Assembly: GCF_013267355.1 (NCBI RefSeq)
Contig: NZ_CP053985.1
Coordinates: forward strand, 3,100,001 to 3,164,000
Origin: Achromobacter pestifer
GTDB lineage: Bacteria > Pseudomonadota > Gammaproteobacteria > Burkholderiales > Burkholderiaceae_B
Reading direction: 5' to 3'
DNA: 64,000 nucleotides
A program made the position numbers and the translations under genes. Shown in pieces: positions 8,269-16,837 of this stretch; the stretch's first letter is position 1; each line of letters opens with the position of its first letter. The notes beneath the pieces are model-generated. The model was not told the DNA's origin, ran no database searches, and saw only the letters and a program-made list of their open reading frames with translations.

Positions 8269-9645
8269 ATGAATGCAGTACTCGAGACCAGCGGCCAGAT
8301 CGCGAACAGTGCGGACCCGGAGTTTCCGGTGAACACCGAGCGGACATGGTTGCAGGCCCACTGGATGCCTTTCACCGGAAACCGCAATTTCCTGCGGGAT
8401 CCGCGCATGATAGTGGGCGCCAAGGGCAGCTATTACTTCGATGCGGATGGGCGCAAGATCTTTGATGGACTTTCGGGGCTTTGGTGCACGGGGCTGGGGC
8501 ATTGCCGCGAGGAAATCACGCAGGCGGTGAGCCGCCAGGTCGCGCGCCTGGACTATTCTCCGGCGTTCCAGTATGCGCACCCGCTGTCATTCGAATTGGC
8601 CAACAGGATCAAGCAATTGATGCCGAAGGGCTTGGAGCATGTGTTCTTCACAGGTTCGGGCTCGGAGGCGGCCGACACTTCCTTGAAGATGGCGCGGGCC
8701 TATTGGCGGGCGCGGGGCAAGGCGTCCAAGACCAGGCTGATCGGCCGCGAGAAGGGCTACCATGGGGTGAACTTCGGCGGCATTTCGGTTGGCGGCATAG
8801 GCGGCAACCGCAAGGTGTTTGGCCAGGCGGTCGATGCGGATCATCTTCCCCACACGCAACCGGCAAGCGGATCGTTCGTTCGGGGCATGCCGACGGAAGG
8901 CGCTGAACTGGCCGACAAACTGCTCGATCTCATCGCTTTACACGATGCGTCCAACATTGCGGCCGTGATCGTCGAACCGTTCGCCGGTTCGGCCGGCGTC
9001 ATCATTCCGCCGCAAGGCTACTTGCGTCGTCTGCGGGAGATATGCACGGCGCACGACATTCTGCTGATCTTCGACGAAGTCATCACGGGCTTCGGACGCT
9101 CCGGCGCCATGACCGGCGCGGAGCGGTTCGGGGTGGTTCCCGACATCATCAATATTGCCAAGCAGGTGACCAATGGCGTTCAGCCCTTGGGCGCAGTGGT
9201 CGCCACGCCTGAGATCTATGGCGCATTCATGGCGGCGGGCGGCCCGGACTACATGCTTGAGTTTCCGCACGGCTACACCTATTCGGCGCATCCGGTGGCC
9301 TGCGCGGCAGGCATTGCTGCATTGGACCTGCTGGTCAAGGATGACGCCGTGGCTCGCGTTGCGCAGCTCGCCCCTTACTTCGAGGAGCGGGTGCATGAAT
9401 TGCGTGGCGCCAGGCACGTCGCGGATATCCGGAACATCGGCCTGGCGGCTGGATTGACGATCGAGGCGGTTCCGGGAGAGCCCGCGCGCCGCCCCTACGA
9501 GATCGCTCAACATTGCTGGAGCAAGGGATTCTATGTCCGGTACGGCGGGGACACCATCCAGCTGGCGCCGCCGTTCATCTCCACGCAAGCCGAGATCGAC
9601 GATTTGATCAATGTCCTCGGGGACGCGATCAAGACGACCGCTTGA
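8269..9645 (+). CDS. Class III omega-aminotransferase, beta-alanine:pyruvate type
   Basis: This 458-residue PLP enzyme has HWMPFTGNRNF at residues 31-41, a segment characteristic of bacterial beta-alanine:pyruvate transaminases. FTGSGSEAAD near 127 binds the cofactor phosphate, D269 in FDEVITGFGR contacts the pyridine nitrogen, and K298 in INIAKQVTNG is the Schiff-base lysine. Length fits. GGAGG is well placed before 8269. The predicted reaction is beta-alanine plus pyruvate to malonic semialdehyde plus alanine, or the 3-aminoisobutyrate analogue. It lies between the carbamoyl hydrolase and the semialdehyde dehydrogenase, in pathway order. Confidence 0.88.
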   Translation: MNAVLETSGQIANSADPEFPVNTERTWLQAHWMPFTGNRNFLRDPRMIVGAKGSYYFDADGRKIFDGLSGLWCTGLGHCREEITQAVSRQVARLDYSPAFQYAHPLSFELANRIKQLMPKGLEHVFFTGSGSEAADTSLKMARAYWRARGKASKTRLIGREKGYHGVNFGGISVGGIGGNRKVFGQAVDADHLPHTQPASGSFVRGMPTEGAELADKLLDLIALHDASNIAAVIVEPFAGSAGVIIPPQGYLRRLREICTAHDILLIFDEVITGFGRSGAMTGAERFGVVPDIINIAKQVTNGVQPLGAVVATPEIYGAFMAAGGPDYMLEFPHGYTYSAHPVACAAGIAALDLLVKDDAVARVAQLAPYFEERVHELRGARHVADIRNIGLAAGLTIEAVPGEPARRPYEIAQHCWSKGFYVRYGGDTIQLAPPFISTQAEIDDLINVLGDAIKTTA

Positions 9646-9670
9646 GAAACCATCAATTCCAAACTGGACC

Positions 9671-11191
9671 ATGAATATGAAGAATGAATACACGGTAACG
9701 AACACGATCGGACACTTTATCAATGGACGGCATGTTTGCCGGGCGGAATCGGTACAGCCCGTTTTTGATCCGGCGACCGGCGCGACGACCAAGAATGTGG
9801 CGCTAGCCAGCAAGGCCACGGTGGAGGAGGCCATCGCGGCGGCGCAGGCCGCGTTTCCGGCTTGGCGCAACACGCCGCCGCTCAAGCGCGCGCGCGTGAT
9901 GAGCCGCTTCAAGACCATCCTGGAAGACAACGCCGACCGTCTGGCCCGGTTGCTGGCGGAAGAGCACGGCAAGGTGCTGTCCGATGCGCATGGAGAGTTG
10001 CAGCGGGGGATCGAGAACGTCGAGTTCGCCACCTACGTGCCGCAATTGCTCAAAGGCGAGCACAGCAAGAACGTGGGGCCGAGCATAGATTCCTGGAGCG
10101 AGTTCCAGCCGCTGGGCGTGGTCGCGGGTATCACTCCCTTCAATTTCCCCGTCATGGTTCCCCTGTGGATGTGGCCCATGGCGGTGGCATGCGGCAACAC
10201 GTTCATCCTGAAGCCGTCGGAAAAGACGCCGTCATCGACACTGCTGCTCGCCTCGCTCGCGATCGAGGCCGGTCTGCCGCCGGGCGTGTTGAACATTGTC
10301 AATGGCAACAAGGAGGCGGTGGATACGCTGCTGACCGATACCCGGGTCAAAGCTGTTAGCTTCGTGGGGTCCACGCCTATCGCCGAATACATTTACACGA
10401 CGGGTTGCGCCCACGGCAAGCGCGTCCAGGCGCTGGGCGGCGCCAAGAACTTTGCCATCGTCATGCCAGACGCAGACATCGACAACGCCGTGAGTTCACT
10501 GCTGGGCGCGGCCTATGGGTCCTGCGGGGAGCGCTGCATGGCGATTCCGCTGGTGGCGGTCATCGGCGACCAGACGGCAGATGCGCTGGTGGAAAAGCTG
10601 GCGCTCGAGATTCGCAAGATGAAGGTCGGTCCAGGCCTGGAAGCGGGCAACGACATGGGACCCTTGGTATCGAAGCCTCATTTCGAGAAGGTGAGCGCAT
10701 ATGTTGCGCAAGGCGTGGCGGCCGGCGCCCGTCTCGTGGTCGATGGGCGTGGCGCAGTGGCGCACGCGCGGGACGGCTATTTCCTGGGCCCCTGCCTGTT
10801 CGACCATGTCAAACCCGGAATGTCGATCTACCAGGAAGAGATCTTTGGACCGGTGCTCGGCGTGGTGAGATTGAACTCCTTGCAGGAAGCGATGGAAATG
10901 ATCGACGCCCACGAGTATGGCAACGGTACCTGCATCTTCACCCGGGACGGCGAAGCCGCCAGGTACTTCAGCGACAACATCCAGGTCGGCATGGTCGGCG
11001 TCAACGTGCCGTTGCCCGTGCCTGTCGCCTACCATTCGTTCGGCGGCTGGAAGCGGTCCCTCTTTGGCGACCTGCACGCCTATGGTCCCGACGCGGTTCG
11101 CTTCTACACGAAGCGCAAGACCATCACGCAACGTTGGCCTTCGGCCGGCGTGCGTGAAGGCGTGGTCTTTGCGTTCCCGTCGAATCGCTAA
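9671..11191 (+). CDS. mmsA: CoA-acylating malonate/methylmalonate-semialdehyde dehydrogenase
   Basis: This 506-residue aldehyde dehydrogenase carries the MmsA signature GERCMA with catalytic C289, preceded by NFPVMVPLWMWPMA near residue 160 and FVGSTPIAEYIY near 232, all typical of the CoA-dependent class. It would convert malonic semialdehyde to acetyl-CoA or methylmalonic semialdehyde to propionyl-CoA. I chose the ATG at 9671 because it gives the family length; ATG 9677 is equally possible and the ribosome site is weak. It follows the transaminase by 25 bp and is followed by a strong hairpin. Confidence 0.9.
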   Translation: MNMKNEYTVTNTIGHFINGRHVCRAESVQPVFDPATGATTKNVALASKATVEEAIAAAQAAFPAWRNTPPLKRARVMSRFKTILEDNADRLARLLAEEHGKVLSDAHGELQRGIENVEFATYVPQLLKGEHSKNVGPSIDSWSEFQPLGVVAGITPFNFPVMVPLWMWPMAVACGNTFILKPSEKTPSSTLLLASLAIEAGLPPGVLNIVNGNKEAVDTLLTDTRVKAVSFVGSTPIAEYIYTTGCAHGKRVQALGGAKNFAIVMPDADIDNAVSSLLGAAYGSCGERCMAIPLVAVIGDQTADALVEKLALEIRKMKVGPGLEAGNDMGPLVSKPHFEKVSAYVAQGVAAGARLVVDGRGAVAHARDGYFLGPCLFDHVKPGMSIYQEEIFGPVLGVVRLNSLQEAMEMIDAHEYGNGTCIFTRDGEAARYFSDNIQVGMVGVNVPLPVPVAYHSFGGWKRSLFGDLHAYGPDAVRFYTKRKTITQRWPSAGVREGVVFAFPSNR

Positions 11192-11195
11192 GACT

Positions 11196-11220
11196 TGAGC
11201 CCGGTACAATACCGGGCTCA
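11196..11220 (+). terminator. Strong hairpin after mmsA
   Basis: TGAGCCCGGTA and TACCGGGCTCA form a perfect 11-bp stem with a CAA loop, starting 5 bp after the mmsA stop. The T-tract after it is poor (CTGTTCTTT follows about 13 bases later). It marks the end of the cof-pnt-ribA-transaminase-mmsA transcript. Confidence 0.75.
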
Positions 11221-11298
11221 GGCCTTGAGTCCCTGTTCTTTGTCTGTCCAGCCAGATGGGGCAGCGCGAGCGCGGGGCAGGCGAAAGCAGGATTTGCC

Positions 11299-11955
11299 AT
11301 GAGTCAATTTGCATCTGTACTGAGCCGGCCCGCGCGTGCGGGGCGCCGCGAATCGCTTCGGGATAATCTTGAGACCGTGGTATTGGCGGCCGCGGAGGAA
11401 TCCTTTTCCACCTACGGATTCGAAGGCAGCTCGCTGGCCACCATCGCGGAAGCGGCAGGCCTGTCCAAGCAGAATCTGCTCTATTACTTCCCCACCAAGC
11501 TGGCGCTCTATCAGCGGGTTCTAGGCGATGTGCTGGAAGATTGGCTGAGCCGCTTGAGGGAGATCGGCCGGTCCGAGCTGAGCCCCATGGATGCGATGTC
11601 CGCATACATCCATGCGAAGCTGGAGTTTTCCCGCAGGCGTCCCCATGGATCCAGAGTCTTTGCCCTGGAGATCATCGGCGGCGCCAAGACTTATGGGAAA
11701 GAAATCCGCAAGCAATTGATCCCGGTCTTGATGGAAGACATCCAGATGGTCGAACGCTGGATCGAGCAGGGCAAGGTGCGGCCCGTCAACGCGCATCATC
11801 TTTTCTTTGTGATCTGGGCCTCGACGCAGGCCTACGCGGATTTTGCTCCACAGATGCTTCTGGTCCTGGACAAGAGAGCATTGGGGCGCCGCGATTTCGA
11901 CGAGGCGTTCAAGACCATCAGCGAGATGGTGTTCCGGATGCTCATGCCGGAATAG
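11299..11955 (+). CDS. TetR-family regulator, RutR-like
   Basis: This 218-residue repressor has an N-terminal helix-turn-helix at about residues 25-70, with STYGFEGSSLATIAEAAGL and NLLYYFPTKLALY. The C-terminal part, with HLFFVIWASTQAYADFA near residue 170, resembles RutR, the uracil/thymine-responsive regulator of pyrimidine use. Ligand and targets here are inferred from that resemblance and from the surrounding permease and beta-alanine genes. It stands alone between the mmsA terminator and the promoter region of the LLM gene, on the same strand. I saw no copy of the RutR-type TTGACCA/TGGTCAA dyad. Confidence 0.82.
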   Translation: MSQFASVLSRPARAGRRESLRDNLETVVLAAAEESFSTYGFEGSSLATIAEAAGLSKQNLLYYFPTKLALYQRVLGDVLEDWLSRLREIGRSELSPMDAMSAYIHAKLEFSRRRPHGSRVFALEIIGGAKTYGKEIRKQLIPVLMEDIQMVERWIEQGKVRPVNAHHLFFVIWASTQAYADFAPQMLLVLDKRALGRRDFDEAFKTISEMVFRMLMPE

Positions 11956-12322
11956 CCTCGTCGCATTCCCCTGCTTCAGGCATCGCGTACCGGAGCCCGG
12001 CGCGCGTGCCAGCGGCTGCGCGTGTTCCAGCGCGCCATGCTCCTCCTTGCCTAAAGCGCGACGCAAGCGCCGGTTCATATCGTTGATGTGTCCGGGGCTC
12101 GGCCCTGCGCGTACCTCGTCGAACTGTTCAGGTCGTTCTGCCGACATGGTTGGCTGCCATGGCGCCGAACTGTACATGTCGTGTCTCAAATGCGGTTAGT
12201 AGACTCGCTGGAAATTTGACGAATGGAAAAAAATTTTCCAATCGAAAAATTCATTGAGTTCTATTGAAGAACCGTTATCGAGACATTCAGACCGATCCTC
12301 AGGTCATGTAAGGAGAAACAGC
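11956..12322. other. 367-bp intergenic region before the LLM oxidoreductase gene
   Basis: The first 220 bp is GC-rich like neighbouring genes. It contains an open minus-strand frame (about 11970-12190) with no recognisable protein and no ribosome site. From about 12200 the sequence turns sharply A/T-rich and holds the dyad at 12224-12240, so the promoter of the LLM-permease unit is probably here. Nothing else is recognised. Confidence 0.5.
12224..12240. promoter_or_regulatory. A/T-rich palindrome, candidate operator of the LLM-permease unit
   Basis: TGGAAAA and TTTTCCA flank three A residues, giving a perfect 7-3-7 dyad 83 bp upstream of the LLM start. A second, weaker repeat (ATTTTCC / CGAAAAAT) overlaps its right side. 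The neighbouring TetR regulator is the obvious candidate binder, but this is inference. Confidence 0.4.
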
Positions 12323-13360
12323 ATGGAATTCGGCATTTGCTTCAAGGGCTTCGTCGAAGCCGATCGCGCGCGCTACCTGGTCCGCATGGCCGAGGTGGCG
12401 GGCTTCAAGTACTGCTGGTTCTACGATTCCCACATCCTCTGGCGCGAACCTTATCCGGCCATCGCGATGTGCATGGAGCATACGAAGGAGATGCGCTTTG
12501 GCCCCTTGGTGACCAACCCAGACGTGCGCGACTGGTCGCTGGCCGCGTCGTTGTTCGGTTCGCTTGCCAAGCAAAGCGGGGGGCGTTTCGACGTGGCGGT
12601 CGGGCGCGGCGACAGTTCGCGCCGAGTGATGGGCGGCAAGCCCGCGTCACTGGAGCGGGTTGCCGAATTCGTCTCGAAAGTGAAGGGCATGGTGCGCGGC
12701 GACGAGGTCAGCTATGACGGCAACCCCAATCCGGTCAAGTTCCCGTGGGCGGTGGGCTACGAGATGCCATCCTGGATCGGCGCATATGGCCCGATGGCGC
12801 TGAAGTGCGCCGGCGAGCACGCGGATGGCGTAGTCCTGCAGATCGCCGAGCCCGGACTGTGCAAATGGTTCGCGGACCAGTGCAAGGAGGCCGCGGCGGC
12901 CGTGGGCAAGGATCCGGAAAAGTTCCGCGTGATGGCCGCGGCGCCTGCGTACTTGGGGTCGGCCGAGGCTTGCTTCGAAGCGACGAAGTGGTTCCCGGCC
13001 ATGGTCGGGAACCACGTTGCGGACATTGTTGAAAAATACGGCAAGGATACGGACCTGGTGCCGCACAGCCTGACCAGCTATGTGGAGAACCGGCGCGGCT
13101 ATGACTATTCCAAGCATGGCCAAAGCGACAACCCTTACCTGGATTTCATCACGCCTGAAGTCGTTTCGTCCTTCTGCGTGCTGGGCCAGGCGAGCGATCA
13201 CATCCAGAAGATCCATGCGCTGGAGGACGCCGGCGTGACGCAGTTCAACATCTACCTGGATAGCGGCGACGAAGAGAACATCATTGCCACCTATGGCCGT
13301 GAAATCATTCCGGAGTTTCAAGCCGAGCGTTCGACATCCTCCGAAGCGATAGCCGCGTGA
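12323..13360 (+). CDS. Luciferase-like (LLM) oxidoreductase of the F420-dependent type
   Basis: This 345-residue TIM-barrel protein starts MEFGICFKGFVEADRARYL and has GGRFDVAVGRGDSSRRVMG near residues 88-106, the pattern of Mer-like F420-binding LLM proteins, as opposed to FMN-binding monooxygenases such as RutA, which it does not resemble. WIGAYGPMALKCAGEHADGV near 150 is a second conserved barrel segment. AAGGAG precedes the 12323 ATG. From memory it matches the putative F420-dependent family modelled as TIGR03842, of unknown function, whose proteobacterial members are often the only F420-type LLM protein in the genome. Its place between F420 synthesis and nucleobase uptake suggests an F420H2-dependent reductase acting on the imported compound. 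Confidence 0.82.
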   Translation: MEFGICFKGFVEADRARYLVRMAEVAGFKYCWFYDSHILWREPYPAIAMCMEHTKEMRFGPLVTNPDVRDWSLAASLFGSLAKQSGGRFDVAVGRGDSSRRVMGGKPASLERVAEFVSKVKGMVRGDEVSYDGNPNPVKFPWAVGYEMPSWIGAYGPMALKCAGEHADGVVLQIAEPGLCKWFADQCKEAAAAVGKDPEKFRVMAAAPAYLGSAEACFEATKWFPAMVGNHVADIVEKYGKDTDLVPHSLTSYVENRRGYDYSKHGQSDNPYLDFITPEVVSSFCVLGQASDHIQKIHALEDAGVTQFNIYLDSGDEENIIATYGREIIPEFQAERSTSSEAIAA

Positions 13361-13379
13361 CGTGGCAAGGGGAAATTCC

Positions 13380-14723
13380 ATGAACAAAGGCTATTTTCCA
13401 AGGTGGCGCCTGCGCGAGACGCGCGATACGGACCAACCTATAGGCCCCGACGAACGTCTGCCTTGGCCGGAGACCGTCGTCATAGGCATGCAGCACGTTG
13501 TGTCCATGTTCGGGGCCAACTTCATTGCTCCGCTGATCGTGGGATTTGATCCGAGCGTCTCGATCTTCATGTCCGGGGTAGGGACGCTGATCTTCTTCGT
13601 GGTCGTGGGCGGACGGGTGCCCAGCTACCTCGGGTCCAGTTTTGCCTTCGCCGCGGCGGTCATCGCCGTGACCGGATACTCGGGCCAGGGGCCGAATCCG
13701 CAGATTCCTGTGGCCTTGGGCGGAATCATTGCGTGCGGGGTCGCCTATGCCGGCTTGGGTCTCGTCGTGATGAAGTTCGGCGTGGGCTGGATCGAAAAAA
13801 TCATGCCGCCGGTCGTGACCGGCGGCGTGGTCGCGGTCCTGGGCCTGAATCTGGCCGGGGTTGCCGTCAAGGAAGCCAGCAGCAGCACGTTCGATTCGGC
13901 GATGGCATTCGTCACGATCATCTCGGTTCTCGCGTTGGCCGTCGGCGCGCGCGGAATGTGGCAACGCCTCATGCTGCTGCTCGGAGTACTGATGTCCTAC
14001 GCCATCTACGCGCTGCTCGCCAATGTGGCCGGTTTGGGCAGGCCCATCGATTTCGCGCCCATCATCGCAGCCCCGTGGTTTGGTTTACCTGCCTTTACCG
14101 CGCCGTCTTTCACACTGCAGGCCAGCATCATGATGGTCCCGGTCGCCATCATTCTTGCCGCCGAGAATCTCGGCCACCTCAAGGCGGTGGAGGTCATAAC
14201 GGGTAAGAATCTGGATGGCTACATGGGGCGCGCCTTCTTTGGCGATGGGATAGCGACCGTGGTTTCGGGAGGCATCGGCGGTGTCGGAGCGACGACCTAT
14301 GCCGAGAACATCGGCGTCATGGCGATGACCAAGATCTACTCTACGTTGACCTTCGTGATCGCGGCGTTCACGGCCATCGCACTTGGATTCTGCCCGAAGT
14401 TCGGTGTGGCCATCACGACGATTCCCCCTGCGGTGATGTCTGGAGTGAGCATCGTCGCGTTCGGTCTGATCACCGTTGCGGGTGTAAGAATCTGGGTGAG
14501 CCATCGGGTGAACCTCACTCAGAACAAAAACACGATCGTCGCGGCAGCGATCATCATCATGGGTACGGGAGACTTCACGGTCGAGATTTTTGGATTTCCG
14601 CTTGGAGGGATAGGAACGGCAACCTTCGGTGGGATGGCGCTTTACGCGCTGGCATCGTTTTTTGAGAGCGCCAAGCGCGGCGACGCTGTCGCCGCCAACC
14701 CAGCCGATGCCACGGCACATTGA
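13380..14723 (+). CDS. NCS2-family nucleobase:proton symporter (uracil/xanthine permease)
   Basis: This 447-residue integral membrane protein has about 14 hydrophobic segments. Family landmarks are QHVVSMFGANFIAPLIVG near residue 36, SSFAFAAAVIAV near 90, VVTGGVVAVLGLNL near 145, the substrate-site region AENLGHLKAVEVITG near 263 and GGVGATTYAENIGVMAMT near 300. The last matches the UraA/RutG group. ATG 13380 follows AAGGGG; a GTG at 13362 is less likely. The gene starts 19 bp after the LLM gene, so the two are co-transcribed. Uracil, thymine or another oxopyrimidine is the likely cargo; xanthine cannot be excluded. Confidence 0.9.
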   Translation: MNKGYFPRWRLRETRDTDQPIGPDERLPWPETVVIGMQHVVSMFGANFIAPLIVGFDPSVSIFMSGVGTLIFFVVVGGRVPSYLGSSFAFAAAVIAVTGYSGQGPNPQIPVALGGIIACGVAYAGLGLVVMKFGVGWIEKIMPPVVTGGVVAVLGLNLAGVAVKEASSSTFDSAMAFVTIISVLALAVGARGMWQRLMLLLGVLMSYAIYALLANVAGLGRPIDFAPIIAAPWFGLPAFTAPSFTLQASIMMVPVAIILAAENLGHLKAVEVITGKNLDGYMGRAFFGDGIATVVSGGIGGVGATTYAENIGVMAMTKIYSTLTFVIAAFTAIALGFCPKFGVAITTIPPAVMSGVSIVAFGLITVAGVRIWVSHRVNLTQNKNTIVAAAIIIMGTGDFTVEIFGFPLGGIGTATFGGMALYALASFFESAKRGDAVAANPADATAH

Positions 14724-14769
14724 GAGCGGGACAACAGGGGGGCCGGCTGGGCGGCAGCGTCACCCTGAA

Positions 14770-15744
14770 TCATCTCGACGCTGATGCGGCCGCCGCGTCA
14801 GCCGCCTCGGCCCGCAGGCACTCGATCAAATCCCGCATCCGCGGCGACAAATCCAGGCTGTGGTGCCGCACGATGCCCAGCGGGCCGAACACGGGCGGCA
14901 GTTCGATATCCAGGATGGCGATGTCGCGGCCGCCGGCGGCGTGGCGTGCGACGCAGCGGGGCAGCAGCGACAGCAGGTCGCTATTGGCCATCAGCATCAT
15001 ATTGTTCAGGGCCGAAGCCGACTCGATGCGCGAGGGCGGGTACAGGCCGTGGCGCTGCAGCAGCATGTCCAGGCCGATGCGCGCCGGGCTGCCGCGCGGC
15101 GGCATGATCCACGGGTAGGCCGCCAGTTGCGCCCAGGAGACCTGGGCCACCCCCGCCAATGGATGCCCGCTGCGCGCGCATATGCACATAGGTTCTTCGT
15201 ACAGCACTTGCGTCAGGGTGTCGGGCGTGCGGACGGCAGCCCCCATGCGCGCGACCAGCAGGTCCAGCTTGCGGGTGTGCAGGTCTGGCATCAACGCTTC
15301 CAGTGAACCCTCGCGCACCAGCACATTGACGTTGGCCGCCTGCTGCTCGAAACGCAGCAGCGCGCGCGGCACCAGAGAGGCCGCCGCCGCCGAGTTGACG
15401 CCGACATGGATGGTTTCCACGTCGAGATCGGGCGCGCCGGACCATTCGCCGCTCATGCGTTCCAGGTCGCCCAGCACCCAGCGGGCATGGCGGATCAGGG
15501 AGTCGCCGTGGGGCGTGGGGAAGGTGCCCTTGGGCGTCCGGTCGAACAGCCGCGCGCCGAGCATGTCCTCCAGTTCCGCGATCATGCGCGACACGGCGGG
15601 CTGGGTGGTGGCCATGCGTTGCGCCGCCACGCCGACGTTGTGGACTTCGTCCAGCAACAGCATGAGCTGCAGGTGGCGCAGGCGCAGCCGGCCGCGCAGA
15701 TACCAGCCGGGCGGCAAGGGGGGGACAGAGCCGGGAGGGTTCAT
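14770..15744 (-). CDS. LysR-family transcriptional regulator
   Basis: This 324-residue protein has an N-terminal winged helix-turn-helix (about residues 20-80: LRHLQLMLLLDEVHNVGVAA, TQPAVSRMIAELEDMLGARLF) and a periplasmic-binding-like effector domain from about residue 105. It is transcribed away from the Bug-receptor and sulfatase genes, the usual layout for a LysR regulator and its target. A dyad lies just upstream of its start. Its effector is unknown, perhaps the sulfonated or sulfated compound handled by the divergent operon. Confidence 0.9.
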   Translation of the reverse strand: MNPPGSVPPLPPGWYLRGRLRLRHLQLMLLLDEVHNVGVAAQRMATTQPAVSRMIAELEDMLGARLFDRTPKGTFPTPHGDSLIRHARWVLGDLERMSGEWSGAPDLDVETIHVGVNSAAAASLVPRALLRFEQQAANVNVLVREGSLEALMPDLHTRKLDLLVARMGAAVRTPDTLTQVLYEEPMCICARSGHPLAGVAQVSWAQLAAYPWIMPPRGSPARIGLDMLLQRHGLYPPSRIESASALNNMMLMANSDLLSLLPRCVARHAAGGRDIAILDIELPPVFGPLGIVRHHSLDLSPRMRDLIECLRAEAADAAAASASR

Positions 15745-15750
15745 CTCTAC

Positions 15751-15786
15751 ATATCAACTCTGATATGGAAAGTGAAAAATATATCA
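15751..15786. promoter_or_regulatory. LysR-type operator candidate
   Basis: ATATCA-N4-TGATAT is a perfect dyad at 15751-15766, and a third half-site ATATCA lies 14 bp further on at 15781-15786. It begins 6 bp upstream of the LysR start and about 100 bp before the divergent receptor gene, so it could serve both promoters. The spacing is not a strict T-N11-A box. Confidence 0.5.
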
Positions 15787-15868
15787 TTGGACTGGAATGA
15801 TGAGCAGGCCGATGATGATTGCCAGCGAGCCGCCCGCCAATGAGGCGCGCCGCGGGATGGAGACAATC

Positions 15869-16837
15869 ATGCTGAAACGTGTGTGCGGCGCCCTGGCCGC
15901 CTTGAGTCTGGCCTTACCCCTGGCGGCGGTTGCGGCTTATCCGGACCGGCCCGTCACGCTGGTGGTGCCCTCGGTGCCTGGCGGCGCGGCCGACGTGGTC
16001 GGACGCCTGGTCGCCGCGGAAATGTCCAAACAATGGAGCGTTCCCGTCATTGTGGAAAACCGTGCGGGCGGCGCCGGCGTCATCGGCTCCCAGGCGGTGG
16101 CGCGCGCCAAGCCCGATGGCTACACGCTGCTGCTGGGGCCGGACGCCTCGTTCACGGCCGTGCCGTACCTGATGCAGGATGTGCCGTATCGCACCGAGGA
16201 TTTTGCGCCCGTCGCGACGCTGGCGACCCTGCAATACGTGTTGGTGGCATCGCCCACGGCGCCATTCAAATCCTTGCGTGAACTGTTGGAGCAGGCGCGC
16301 GCTCGGCCCGACGCCATTACCTACGCCAGTGGCGGCCCGGGTTCGACCCATCATCTGGCGATGGCGCTGTTCGAGCACGCGGCCGGCATCTCGCTCAAGC
16401 ATGTGCCGTACAAGGCTGCGCCCCAGGGCTTTGTCGGCGTGATGGGCAGCCAGGTTGATCTGATGTTCATCGTCGCCAGCACGGCCGTGCCGCAGATCAA
16501 GGCCGGCAAGGTGCAGGGCCTGGCCAACGCGGGCGCCGCGTCGATCGCGGGCGCGCCCGACCTGCCGATGGTGAAGGACGAAGTGAAGGACTTCACGTTC
16601 TACAGCTGGTTCGGCCTGTTCGCGCCGGCGCGCACGCCGGCCCCGGTGCTGGCCGATTTGCAGCGCGCCGTGGCCGCCGTCCTGAAGAGCCCGGAGGTCC
16701 GGGACAAGATGCAGGCCCAGGGCATGATCGTGGGCGACCAGGACGGGCTGGGCTTGAGCGACCGTATCGCCCATGACACCCGGGTTCTCGCGCCCGTGCT
16801 TTCCGACATCAAGACCGCCACCAGCAAGCAGCAATGA
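15869..16837 (+). CDS. Bug/TctC-family periplasmic solute receptor
   Basis: This 322-residue secreted receptor has a signal peptide MLKRVCGALAALSLALPLAAVAA followed by YPDRPVTLVVPSVPGGAADV, the usual Bug opening, and later ENRAGGAGVIGSQAVA and ARAKPDGYTLLL. I chose ATG 15869 because GGAG lies 6 bp upstream and it starts directly with the signal peptide; an upstream extension to 15797 would lack one. Such receptors bind small carboxylates for TctAB transporters, but no tctA or tctB is nearby. The sulfatase start overlaps its stop (ATGA), suggesting the ligand is the sulfatase substrate or product. Confidence 0.88.
   Translation: MLKRVCGALAALSLALPLAAVAAYPDRPVTLVVPSVPGGAADVVGRLVAAEMSKQWSVPVIVENRAGGAGVIGSQAVARAKPDGYTLLLGPDASFTAVPYLMQDVPYRTEDFAPVATLATLQYVLVASPTAPFKSLRELLEQARARPDAITYASGGPGSTHHLAMALFEHAAGISLKHVPYKAAPQGFVGVMGSQVDLMFIVASTAVPQIKAGKVQGLANAGAASIAGAPDLPMVKDEVKDFTFYSWFGLFAPARTPAPVLADLQRAVAAVLKSPEVRDKMQAQGMIVGDQDGLGLSDRIAHDTRVLAPVLSDIKTATSKQQ

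Noticed and set aside
11970..12190. Minus-strand open frame after the RutR-like gene, with a plausible-looking Arg/Glu-rich sequence
   Set aside because: No ribosome site, no recognised family and partial overlap with the regulator's 3' end when extended. A gene remnant is possible but not supportable.
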